Assembly: GCA_965249225.1 (NCBI GenBank)
Contig: CBDFLT010000007.1
Coordinates: 1 to 64,000, forward strand
Length of the DNA: 64,000 nt
Direction of reading: 5' to 3'
Origin: CBDFLT01 sp965249225
GTDB taxonomy: Bacteria > Chloroflexota > Dehalococcoidia > Lucifugimonadales > G963668185
How positions within the stretch are numbered: position 1 is the stretch's first letter; the number at the start of each line of letters is the position of its first letter. A program made the position numbers and the translations under genes. Positions 1 through 7,266 of this stretch are shown in pieces. The notes beneath the pieces were generated by a model. That model worked only from the letters and a program-made list of their open reading frames with translations. It was not told the DNA's origin and made no database searches.

Positions 1-263
1 CTTAAGAGAAAGGCCCCATATTCCCTTTTGTAGAGAGTGCCGCTTGGAAAGTCCCACAGCGGGCGCTCGCCGTCGCGGGGCTTGTAGATCGCGCGGAGAT
101 ACTTTCCCGGCCCTGCATCTATGCGCACCAGAAACGTATAGTTGGACCCCCACCGGACCCGGAAACCGCCGATTATCTCTCCCGACTCCAGCAGAGGGCG
201 TGCCTCTTCCTCACCAAGCTGGATGGGCGTGGCGTCCGATGTCGTGGGTGGGGTGGGCCGCAT
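1..263 (-). CDS. SCO1664-family (TIGR03843) protein, N-terminal part; runs off the window
   Basis: An open minus-strand frame begins at an ATG (complement of 261-263) and runs out of the window at base 1, so only about 87 N-terminal residues are seen. Translation gives a region with SNYTFLVRIDA, followed by YLRAIYKPRDGERPLWDFPSG and TLYKREYGAFLL. This is the characteristic N-terminus of the SCO1664/TIGR03843 family, which is distantly related to phosphatidylinositol-kinase-like folds; its biochemical function is unknown. It lies 115 bp downstream of the DUF3090 gene on the same strand. That pairing is conserved in actinobacteria and supports both calls. The upstream frame stays open, so an earlier start such as TTG is possible. 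The family call is fairly secure; function is not assigned. Confidence 0.8.
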   Translation of the reverse strand, partial: MRPTPPTTSDATPIQLGEEEARPLLESGEIIGGFRVRWGSNYTFLVRIDAGPGKYLRAIYKPRDGERPLWDFPSGTLYKREYGAFLL

Positions 264-378
264 GGATGGGCGTCGACTTGGGGAACTCAAGCGATCCTCG
301 TGAGCGTATCGAGAGCGAGCGGCTTTACGTTAAAGGTAGGCCTCGCCCCGTTACAGGATTTAGGGAGTCCATTGGCCT

Positions 379-894
379 TTAGGACTCAAGGCCTGCTCGA
401 TGGCCGTTGACACGAGGGCAGAAGTGGCCGGTGGAGTCGATGGGACCTCCGCATAATGGACAGATGGGCCGGCCTGCTGAGCACACGTGGAGTGCCTCCT
501 TGGCGAACTCTTCCACCTGCGATTTGTTTGCCCACACCCTGACCGTCGCAGGGCTGTCTTCTTCGTCTTCCACGTCGTGGGCGTCGACATGGAAATGCCC
601 GCTGCCGGCATGGTGGCCCAGTGTTAGCTGGCCCACCTTGAAGTCCAGTTGTGTCAGGTCCGGCGCCTCTCGGTCGTAGGGCGGCTCGCCGGGGGAACCT
701 TCTTTTTCGGGTAAGGTGGCAAGCAGCCGTTGTATGGCTAGGGCCAACTCGAATAGCTGTTCCTTTTCCAGCCACAGTGTGAGAGAGCTGCTTCCGCTGT
801 TGACCAGGATGCGGAAAGTCCTGTCGCCTGGCTCACCGATGGCCTCGGCGTCCAGGCTTGTTGCCTTGGTGAATTCATTCTTGGGCTCAGGCAT
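379..894 (-). CDS. DUF3090 (TIGR03847) family protein
   Basis: 171 aa, full length. The C-terminus carries a CPLCGGPIDSTGHFCPR-type motif, whose CxxC and later Cys/His look like a small metal-binding knuckle, as in the DUF3090/TIGR03847 family. The N-terminal 130 residues contain the family's REAPDLTQLDFKVGQL stretch and are predicted to be mainly beta strand. The function of the family is not known. It normally travels with the SCO1664-family gene, which here follows directly downstream. The ATG at 892-894 sits about 18 nt after a hairpin in the leader (912-941). The overlapping frames in this interval are shadows. Confidence 0.85.
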   Translation of the reverse strand: MPEPKNEFTKATSLDAEAIGEPGDRTFRILVNSGSSSLTLWLEKEQLFELALAIQRLLATLPEKEGSPGEPPYDREAPDLTQLDFKVGQLTLGHHAGSGHFHVDAHDVEDEEDSPATVRVWANKSQVEEFAKEALHVCSAGRPICPLCGGPIDSTGHFCPRVNGHRAGLES

Positions 895-911
895 TGGCTG
901 TGTAAAATCTT

Positions 912-941
912 AGTCGCTCGCGATGAGGTTCGCAAGCGACT
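912..941 (-). repeat. Inverted repeat (hairpin) in the DUF3090 leader
   Basis: Two arms (AGTCGCTCGCGA and TTCGCAAGCGACT on the plus strand) pair over about 12 positions with one mismatch around a 5-base loop. On the minus strand the hairpin is followed by AAGATTTTA, a weak T tract, then the DUF3090 ATG about 18 nt on. It could be a weak terminator for larB readthrough or a 5' UTR element. The structure is seen directly; the role is not known. Confidence 0.45.
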
Positions 942-1028
942 GAAACAACCACCTCGGGATAGGACGATATGCCCACACGTCGGCCCTGTCTCATAGGCTC
1001 CGGGGAGGCCTACGGCTCCACGCCGTCA

Positions 1029-1814
1029 TCACGTTTGACGGCGGCGTGTTCGTTGCGTTCCTGAGGGGGTTCGGGCCGCCTGTGCGCTCTTGTTGATGAG
1101 CGCGGCGAGGTAACCCGCGCCGAAGCCGTTGTCTATGTTGACGACCCCGACTCCCATGGCGCAGCTATTGAGCATGGCCAGCAGAGCGGCGAGCCCTTCA
1201 AAGCTGGCGCCATATCCGACGCTGGTGGGCACCGCGATAACCGGCGCCCTCACAAGTCCCGCGACCACGGAGGGAAGCGCCCCCTCCATGCCGGCCACCG
1301 CGACGATTACCCGTGCCTTTCGCAGGGCCGGTAGTTCGTCAAAGAGGCGATGGATTCCCGAGACGCCCACGTCGAATGCTCGCTCCACCTGGGAGTCCAT
1401 CAGCTCGGCGGTAATGGCCGCCTCACAGGCCACCGGGATGTCGGCCGTCCCCGCGCTCAGCACCAGCACCCCTGGGGTGCGCCGTGGGTCCTTTCTGCGG
1501 TCCACCACGATGGTGCCGGCGGTCTCGTCATAGTGGGCGTCGGGGGCGCGTTTCCGCACCTCTTCGAACGCTTCCCCGGATGTTTTCGTGACCAGCAGGA
1601 CGTCGGACTTATCGAGGATGGCGGCGGCGATGCGGGCGATCTCCTCCGGGGGCTTGCCCGGCCCGAAGACGACCTCGGGGAACCCTTTGCGAATCGCACG
1701 GTGGTGGTCGACCTTGGCCGATCCCAGGTCCTCATAAGGCAGGTCTACCAGCCGGGCAAACGCGTTGTCGATGGAGAGCTCACCCCGGCTGACCTGCTCT
1801 AGTAGCGCCCGCAA
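1029..1814 (-). CDS. larB: LarB, pyridinium-3,5-biscarboxylic acid mononucleotide synthase
   Basis: 261 aa. LarB carboxylates and hydrolyses nicotinic acid adenine dinucleotide in the first step of nickel-pincer nucleotide (NPN) cofactor synthesis, the cofactor of lactate racemase and related LarA enzymes. The N-terminal part matches the LarB lead-in (SRGELSIDNAFARL, then HHRAIRKGFPEVVFGPGKPPE). The C-terminal half is the PurE/AIRC-like domain with the VLVLSAGTADIPVACEA and PVIAVPTSVGYGASFEGLAA signatures. Its length is normal for the family. It lies head to head with larE across a small membrane-protein gene. No larC or larA lies in the window. A stop-codon-spanning hairpin (1021-1043) may help end the transcript. 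Confidence 0.93.
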   Translation of the reverse strand: MRALLEQVSRGELSIDNAFARLVDLPYEDLGSAKVDHHRAIRKGFPEVVFGPGKPPEEIARIAAAILDKSDVLLVTKTSGEAFEEVRKRAPDAHYDETAGTIVVDRRKDPRRTPGVLVLSAGTADIPVACEAAITAELMDSQVERAFDVGVSGIHRLFDELPALRKARVIVAVAGMEGALPSVVAGLVRAPVIAVPTSVGYGASFEGLAALLAMLNSCAMGVGVVNIDNGFGAGYLAALINKSAQAARTPSGTQRTRRRQT

Positions 1815-1825
1815 ACGGCTCTCGT

Positions 1826-2179
1826 CTATCGGTCATCCTCCTGGGGCGGTTCTTGTGCTTTTGCGTTCGTCGCGATGCGGTGTGCCTCGCGGCGGAGCCA
1901 TTCAAAAGATGGCGTGCGTCCAAATCGGGCGACACGTTTGTGCGCTAATATGCGTCTCAAATGCGCCTCTTTACGCTCGTCAAATGGGTTTACTGAGGCA
2001 CTTGAGACTAGCTGGATCACGGTCCGGCTCTGCAAAATGCTCCACATGACCATCACTCCTGCCAGGCTTCCAAGGGCGACAAGCAACCAGACTGGCACGT
2101 TCACGTCCGCCATCTGCAAAACCCACAATAAGAGAGTGAATCCGCAGCATCCAACGGGTAAGGAAATATCGCGGTTCAT
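1826..2179 (-). CDS. Small membrane protein of unknown function
   Basis: 117 aa, ending 11 bp before larB, so probably co-transcribed with it. Two hydrophobic segments are visible, about residues 7-22 and 30-48. They are followed by a basic, hydrophilic C-terminal tail of about 65 residues (KEAHLRRILAHKRVARFG) that probably lies in the cytoplasm. No family is recognised. The close spacing to larB suggests shared expression but does not show a role in cofactor synthesis. The competing plus-strand frame over the same interval has no such pattern and is treated as a shadow. Confidence 0.5.
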   Translation of the reverse strand: MNRDISLPVGCCGFTLLLWVLQMADVNVPVWLLVALGSLAGVMVMWSILQSRTVIQLVSSASVNPFDERKEAHLRRILAHKRVARFGRTPSFEWLRREAHRIATNAKAQEPPQEDDR

Positions 2180-2281
2180 ATTCTCATTCTACTTTGGCCC
2201 CCACCCAGGTGTAAATGTAATGCAGGAAACCGTTAAAATGGCAGGAAGTCGTACACGCTCGCGAAACTGGGAGCCTGAAGC

Positions 2282-3196
2282 ATGAAATCGGACGCAGAAG
2301 AGCCGGATTCAAGGACTTGGAGGGGTAAGCATACCCAACTGAAGGCCATACTGCGCGAGATGGAGTCGGTCATCGTGGCCTACTCAGGCGGTGTAGACAG
2401 CGCGTTTCTCGCCGCCGCGGCCAACGAGGTCCTGGGACACAGCGCCCTGGCCGTCACCGCAAGATCGGCCAGCCTGGCTCCCTCCGAGTTGCACGACGCC
2501 CTCTCCCTGGCCGAGCATCTCGGGCTTAACTACCGCGTAATCGAGACCGGTGAGGTGGAGAGGGCCGACTACCGGGCCAACGATCCCAACCGCTGCTTCT
2601 TCTGCAAGGATGAGCTTTACACCCATCTGACCAGGATGGCGGCCGAGCAGGGATACGCCTGGGTCGCCAACGGGACCAACGTCGATGACCTGGGAGACTA
2701 TCGCCCCGGACTCAACGCCGCCGAGCACTACGGCATACGTATGCCTCTTGTTGAAGCTCGACTCTCCAAGGCCGAGGTCCGGTCCCTTTCCAAGAAGATG
2801 GCCCTGCCCACGTGGGATAAACCTGCCCAGGCGTGCCTCTCTTCGCGCATACCCTACGGCACGCCCGTTACGGTGGATGCGCTTTCACGCGTCGCGCAGG
2901 CCGAGGAGTACCTCAGGGGATTGGGAATCAGACAGTTCAGGGTGCGACACCATGACGACATAGCTCGAATCGAGGTCGAGCCCGGGGATTTCGCGGCGGT
3001 CACGGACCCCCAGGTACGAGCGGGGATCGTCAAGAAGTTACGCGCTTTGGGGTACTCCTACGTGACCATCGACCTGGAGGGCTTCCGGTCCGGCAGCCTC
3101 AACGAGGTCCTACCCGGCCTTCGGAAGAAGGCTAGGAGGAATAACCGCCTTGAGATGGAGGATGCTCATCCGGGGACAGGAGGCCGTTCTGGATAG
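2282..3196 (+). CDS. larE: LarE, ATP-dependent sacrificial sulfur transferase
   Basis: 304 aa. LarE adenylylates the dicarboxylated pyridinium mononucleotide made by LarB and replaces the carboxylate oxygen with sulfur, in the NPN pathway. The PP-loop is SGGVDS at residues 35-40. The family's PNRCFFCKDELY motif supplies Cys105 and Cys108. The PAQACLSSRIPYG motif supplies Cys185, the position equivalent to the sacrificial sulfur-donor cysteine of Lactobacillus LarE. Because that Cys is present, a single-turnover mechanism is possible; the extra CxxC makes a cluster-assisted variant conceivable, which sequence alone cannot decide. The gene is divergent from larB and its upstream neighbour, with about 100 bp between them. 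Confidence 0.93.
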   Translation: MKSDAEEPDSRTWRGKHTQLKAILREMESVIVAYSGGVDSAFLAAAANEVLGHSALAVTARSASLAPSELHDALSLAEHLGLNYRVIETGEVERADYRANDPNRCFFCKDELYTHLTRMAAEQGYAWVANGTNVDDLGDYRPGLNAAEHYGIRMPLVEARLSKAEVRSLSKKMALPTWDKPAQACLSSRIPYGTPVTVDALSRVAQAEEYLRGLGIRQFRVRHHDDIARIEVEPGDFAAVTDPQVRAGIVKKLRALGYSYVTIDLEGFRSGSLNEVLPGLRKKARRNNRLEMEDAHPGTGGRSG

Positions 3197-3302
3197 CCTC
3201 CGGCACCATCTTTGGGGAATACTGCACCTAATATGTGATAGGCCGGCAACAGCGCAGGTCTAAAGCCGCCCATTGCGGGAAGCGAATCTATGAGGCTACC
3301 AG

Positions 3303-3536
3303 TTGACTGACCAGTCTAAGCGCCAGACCAAGTCCAAGCATGCGGGTCCGAGTCGCGGGCCCAGGAGCTGGGTTTTCTCCATGCTGTCGTCCGCCCTGTT
3401 CATCGGCGGCCCGATGGCGCTCAGCGGGATAATCAATCCCCTCTTGGGCCGGTCGACACATTGGGAGTATATGGCGGCGGGCGGCCCCGCTTTGTTTGTG
3501 GCTCTGGCCGTGGCCTTCCGGTGCCGCTGGCTCTAA
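3303..3536 (+). CDS. Small hydrophobic protein, hypothetical
   Basis: 77 aa from a TTG start. The basic N-terminal stretch (about 22 residues) is followed by one or two hydrophobic segments (about 28-45 and 56-72), so it would be a small inner-membrane protein with an inside-positive N-terminus. No family is recognised. It lies 106 bp after larE on the same strand and could be a tail gene of that transcript. The lack of a strong ribosome-binding site and the TTG start make the call tentative. Confidence 0.4.
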   Translation: MTDQSKRQTKSKHAGPSRGPRSWVFSMLSSALFIGGPMALSGIINPLLGRSTHWEYMAAGGPALFVALAVAFRCRWL

Positions 3537-3582
3537 ATCCGGCACTGGAAGCGCCTCTACGGAGGTCCTCAGGGGACCACGA

Positions 3583-4917
3583 TCACTTGATCCGCTGAGC
3601 CACGCTCCTGGTGGCGTCGACCATCGTGTCGATCTCCTCCTCGGTCGTCAGCGTATTCAGCGCGCCGCCGCTACTGCCATTGAGCAATACGCTTTCGTTG
3701 AGCATGCCGAGGAACAACGCTCTCTTTTTCTGTCGGTCGCCACGTAACACCGAGCGGTAGTCGGTGATCTCTTCCGATGTGAAGTGGATGCCGAAGAAGG
3801 AACCGACGCCGGTGACCTGCACCGGGATATCGAGCTCATCGAACACGGCGCGGAGCTTGTCTCGCAGTGTACCGCCGAGACGGTTCATCCTCTCGTAGAC
3901 ATCAGGGGTCAGATGGCGCATGGTGACCGCTCCCGCCACCATAGACATAGGATTGGCGTTGAGTGTTCCCGCGTGGACGATCGTCGCTCCGCCGTCGGTA
4001 GGGTCGAACAGCGCCATGATGTCATCACGCCCTCCAAACGCCGCGGCCGGTGTACCTCCACCGACGATCTTGCCCATGGCGGTCAGGTCCGGGGTGACGT
4101 CGAAGTACTCCTGGGCTCCGCCGGGCGCTATCCTGAGGCTCTGCACCTCGTCGAAGATAAGCAGTATGCCCAGCTCCCTGGTCAGGTCCCGCATGCCTTG
4201 TAAAAAGTCAGGCTTGCCCGTCGCATAGCCGAAGTTGGATACCACCGCCTCCATGATGACACAGGCCAGATCGTCCTTGTTCGCTCTGATGATGCGCTCA
4301 CAGCGGTCCAGGTCGTTGTAAGGCAGGACTACTACGCCTTCGAGAACGCTCGGCGGCATCCCCGGAAATTCGGGGATCGCCGATGGCCCTGCAGGATCGA
4401 GCTTCTCGGCCGCGGTATAGACGGTTACCGAGGCGTACTCGTGAGCGCCGTGGTATCCGCCCTCTATCTTGGCTATCTTGTGTCTCCCGGTGTAGGCTCG
4501 CGCGGCGCGGATCACGTTCAGCGTCGCCTCGGTCCCGGAGTTCACGAACCGGACGGTATCCAGCGACGGGACCCGGTCGCACAACAGTTTTGCCAGCTCG
4601 ATCTGCGCCTCGGTAGGACCGCTGAACGCGAGTCCACGGGCGGCCTGTTCCTTGAGGGCGTTTACGACCAGCGGGCTGGCGTGCCCCATGATCAGGCTGC
4701 CCGCGTTGATCATGAAGTCCAGATATCGGTTGCCATCCACGTCGTAGATGTAGTGGCCCTCGCCCCGGTCCACGAAGAACGGGTAGGGCTCGAAGTAGCA
4801 GGTGGTGCGTGAGCTCCCGCCGGGCAGATAGTGGGTGGCCTCCTGCTGGAGCGCCTTCGAGCGGGGAGTCCGCGACTCGTAGACCGCGATCTCGCGTTCC
4901 AGTTCTTTCGAGGCCAT
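3583..4917 (-). CDS. Class III aminotransferase, glutamate-1-semialdehyde 2,1-aminomutase-like
   Basis: 444 aa, a complete PLP fold-type I enzyme. The N-terminus has LPGGSSRTTCYFEPYP, typical of HemL-like proteins. Residues 127-133 are NSGTEAT. FDEVQS at 255-260 supplies the PLP-ring Asp, and Lys283 in MGKIVGGG is the expected Schiff-base lysine. HemL itself is shorter and carries a different N-terminus. Together with the absence of other tetrapyrrole genes nearby, this favours a HemL-like transaminase of unknown substrate rather than the heme-pathway enzyme. It stands alone, with 118 bp of non-coding sequence on its 5' side. Confidence 0.82.
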   Translation of the reverse strand: MASKELEREIAVYESRTPRSKALQQEATHYLPGGSSRTTCYFEPYPFFVDRGEGHYIYDVDGNRYLDFMINAGSLIMGHASPLVVNALKEQAARGLAFSGPTEAQIELAKLLCDRVPSLDTVRFVNSGTEATLNVIRAARAYTGRHKIAKIEGGYHGAHEYASVTVYTAAEKLDPAGPSAIPEFPGMPPSVLEGVVVLPYNDLDRCERIIRANKDDLACVIMEAVVSNFGYATGKPDFLQGMRDLTRELGILLIFDEVQSLRIAPGGAQEYFDVTPDLTAMGKIVGGGTPAAAFGGRDDIMALFDPTDGGATIVHAGTLNANPMSMVAGAVTMRHLTPDVYERMNRLGGTLRDKLRAVFDELDIPVQVTGVGSFFGIHFTSEEITDYRSVLRGDRQKKRALFLGMLNESVLLNGSSGGALNTLTTEEEIDTMVDATRSVAQRIK

Positions 4918-5035
4918 TGCGGTCTCCTGATGAGGGGTGTGGCTGAAATCATATCACAACCGCGATGGTGCGGCGGGTGGGTCTAAAGGAGGGGTATCGG
5001 GAGTTGAGAAGAGCGATGGCGCGGCTTTTGAGGGT

Positions 5036-5395
5036 TTAGGTGCGTCTTCGCGTTGGGCCGTTGGGCCTGACCCTATCCAACACCGCAGCCGTGGCCGAGG
5101 ACAGCCGTCGGCCGTCCTGCCGGCTCGCGGCCAGCAGGTCTAAAGCGAGGTCGGACAGCGCCGGCCGAACCCTCATCGACTCGGGAAGGTAGCCCATGCA
5201 GCGCCGCTTCAGCACCTGGGCGGGACGTTTGCTCTTTTCAGTGCATCCGTAGGCGTATGGACACATATACGCGTAGCAGATGGTGGTCTCTCGGTACAGC
5301 GGCGTCACACTGCTGGAGGACGGGGGGAATCGTGCGCTCAGCGACGCCTCCAGTGCACCATTCATCGCCCCGGGCGAGGGTCTGCCTACGGGCAT
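5036..5395 (-). CDS. Small Cys-rich protein of unknown function
   Basis: 119 aa. The ATG is preceded by GAAGGAACC, a good Shine-Dalgarno, and by a near-consensus sigma70-type promoter about 55-80 bp upstream, which argues that this is a real gene. Residues about 39-50 hold a tight cluster, CYAYMCPYAYGC (CX4CX5C), followed by TEKSKRP. The C-terminal half is basic and may be helical. No family is recognised. The cysteines could bind a metal or a small cluster. It lies between the aminotransferase and the ABC operon, transcribed in the same direction as both. Confidence 0.55.
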   Translation of the reverse strand: MPVGRPSPGAMNGALEASLSARFPPSSSSVTPLYRETTICYAYMCPYAYGCTEKSKRPAQVLKRRCMGYLPESMRVRPALSDLALDLLAASRQDGRRLSSATAAVLDRVRPNGPTRRRT

Positions 5396-5450
5396 GCTGG
5401 TTCCTTCCGCGTACCAGGGTAAGCCGAGAGAGAACGTTAGTTCCGTACAA

Positions 5451-5478
5451 ATATTAAATATTTACATGAAAATGTCAA
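5451..5478 (-). promoter_or_regulatory. Sigma70-type promoter for the Cys-rich protein gene
   Basis: On the minus strand TTGACA (complement of 5473-5478) is followed after 16 nt by TAATAT (complement of 5451-5456), inside an AT-rich patch that stands out in GC-rich surroundings. The expected start would give a leader of about 50 nt before the ATG at 5395. The -35 is a perfect consensus match; the -10 matches at 4 of 6 positions. Confidence 0.6.
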
Positions 5479-5636
5479 TAGGTAAGGGATCGTGTGCGGG
5501 ACGACCTGTGCAGAGAGGGCGGTAGGAATGTGAGGCCCCAGAAGCCCTTGGAGGCCGGTGGGGTCCACCCATCCCCCAGGGTGTTTGTTCCCACCCAGCC
5601 CGCCCTGGACGGCGTCCGGTCCTTCCGCGGCAGGGA

Positions 5637-6350
5637 TCAGTCCCTGTGACGGTCCGCCTCCTGGGTGTGCTCAGCCAGGGAGCCGTCGTGTAGCTCCTTG
5701 ACCTCGTCGGCCATGGCCACAAGGGTCGAGTCGTGCGTGGCGGCGACCACGCTGATGCCCTGATCCAGCACCGTCTCTTTGAATAGGCCGAATATAGATT
5801 TCGCGTTTACGGAGTCCAGTTCTCCGGTCGGCTCGTCGGCAAGAAGCAGCGAGGGGCGGTGGACGATGGCGCGGGCGATGGCGACCCTTTGCTGCTCGCC
5901 ACCCGACATTTCATATGGCCGGTGGTTCGCCCGCCCCGCAAGTCTCACCATATCGAGAGCCTCTTCGGCGCGCCTTTGCCTCTCCTTCCAGGGAACTCCC
6001 GATATCCGCAGGGGCAGCTCTATGTTTTCGAGGGCCGAAAGGAGCGGAAGCAGTCCGAAAGACTGGAAAACGAAGCCGATTTTGTGGCGCCTGACCTCGA
6101 CCATCTCGGCCTGGCTCAGCTCCGAGAGGTCTCGCTCCTCCAGCAGGACTGAGCCCGAGGTCGGCTTGTCCAGGCCGGCCATCAAGTTTAAGAGGGTGGT
6201 CTTGCCCGAGCCCGACCTGCCCACGACAACTATGAACTGCCCGGCGAGCACCTCTAAGTTGACGTTCTTGATCGCCTGGATTTCCTCAGACCCCGCCCGG
6301 AAGCTCCTGCACAGGTTGACGGCTTCCAGCAGCCGGTGACCTCCGCTCAA
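5637..6350 (-). CDS. ABC transporter ATP-binding protein, MacB/LolD type
   Basis: 237 aa. Walker A is GRSGSGKT (residues 44-51), the signature SGGEQQ is at 149-154 and Walker B LLLADEP at 168-174. A Q-loop (FVFQSFG) is near 94-100, and a switch His lies in ATHDS near 213. The sequence belongs to the MacB/LolD/FtsE class, which powers mechanotransmission by FtsX-type permeases rather than substrate transport through the membrane. It is the last gene of a four-gene operon and overlaps the preceding ATPase gene by 4 bp. One ATPase per permease is likely, so the operon may encode two heteromeric pairs or a single mixed complex. Confidence 0.92.
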   Translation of the reverse strand: MSGGHRLLEAVNLCRSFRAGSEEIQAIKNVNLEVLAGQFIVVVGRSGSGKTTLLNLMAGLDKPTSGSVLLEERDLSELSQAEMVEVRRHKIGFVFQSFGLLPLLSALENIELPLRISGVPWKERQRRAEEALDMVRLAGRANHRPYEMSGGEQQRVAIARAIVHRPSLLLADEPTGELDSVNAKSIFGLFKETVLDQGISVVAATHDSTLVAMADEVKELHDGSLAEHTQEADRHRD

Positions 6351-7243
6351 TCGGTGCTCTCCTCGGGAAGTAAAGTCACCCTTCCCTCTTCCAGCGATAC
6401 CCTGGCGCGGTCCGAGATATTAAGCCGTTCCAGGAACTCACGCGGGATCTGTACCCTGCCGCTGGCGTCCACCAGCACGAACTCCTCTAGCTGCTGGTCC
6501 TCGACCTCGCCGTCGGTGGTGTCCTGGTGAGTGGTCTTCCGTCGCAGTTCCGCCGACATCCTGCCGTCGCGGATTAAGATCACCCGACCCACTTTCCATG
6601 CGATGCCAGGGTCGTGGGACACGATGACGATGGTGGTGCCTGTCTCCTTGTTGACCGTGCTCAGGAGGTCGAGGATTTCCGAGGCCGTGGCGTCGTCCAG
6701 TTCGCCCGTCGGCTCGTCTGCCAGTAAGAGCGGCGGCCGATTGGCCAGCGCCACCGCGATGGCCACGCGCTGTTGCTCACCGCCCGACATCCTCTCCGGG
6801 GTGTGGTGCAGCCGGGACCCCAGGCCGGCCAGTTCCAGCAGCTCCGTCGCGCGTGCTCCCCTCTCCGCACCGGGGACGTCGGTCAGCATCATGGGCAGAG
6901 TGACGTTTTCGAGGGCCGAGAGGTAGGGGAACAGGTTGCGGCTGGTCTGCTGCCATACGAACCCGACTTCCTCTCGCCTGTAGGTCTCGGCCTCCTTCGT
7001 GTTCATGTGTAGAAGGTCTCTTCCATTGACCTTCACCCCTCCGGCCGAGGGGCTGTCGTATCCCGCCAGGATGTTGAGGAGGGTGGTCTTCCCGCTGCCG
7101 CTGGCCCCCACGATGCCCACGACCTCACCCCGGGTCACGGCGAGATCGAGGCCCCTGAGCGCCACGACCTCCAGGTCGGCGACCTTGTAGATCTTGAACA
7201 GGTCTTCGCAGAGTATGTACGGCTTTGGGTCAACGTGTGACAT
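6347..7243 (-). CDS. ABC transporter ATP-binding protein with C-terminal AbrB/SpoVT-like domain
   Basis: 298 aa, about 60 longer than its neighbour ATPase. Walker A GASGSGKT is at 46-53, signature SGGEQQ at 153-158 and Walker B LLLADEP at 172-178. After the ATPase core and an acidic linker (about 240-252), residues 254-293 read LVDASGRVQIPREFLERL and then SDRARVSLEEGRVTLLP. This is the swapped-hairpin beta pattern of AbrB/MazE/SpoVT domains, where G(R/K)hxIPxxhR is the hallmark. Such domains usually bind DNA as dimers, but here one may serve only as a dimerisation module for the ATPase. It is 23 bp downstream of the large permease gene and translationally coupled to the next ATPase. Confidence 0.88.
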   Translation of the reverse strand: MSHVDPKPYILCEDLFKIYKVADLEVVALRGLDLAVTRGEVVGIVGASGSGKTTLLNILAGYDSPSAGGVKVNGRDLLHMNTKEAETYRREEVGFVWQQTSRNLFPYLSALENVTLPMMLTDVPGAERGARATELLELAGLGSRLHHTPERMSGGEQQRVAIAVALANRPPLLLADEPTGELDDATASEILDLLSTVNKETGTTIVIVSHDPGIAWKVGRVILIRDGRMSAELRRKTTHQDTTDGEVEDQQLEEFVLVDASGRVQIPREFLERLNISDRARVSLEEGRVTLLPEESTD

Positions 7244-7266
7244 GCCGCTATTTCACTTCCTCGGGC

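Noticed and set aside
1021..1043. Hairpin CGCCGTCA/TGACGGCG at the larB stop as a terminator
   Set aside because: The stem is only 8 bp and no T tract follows on the minus strand; weak evidence.
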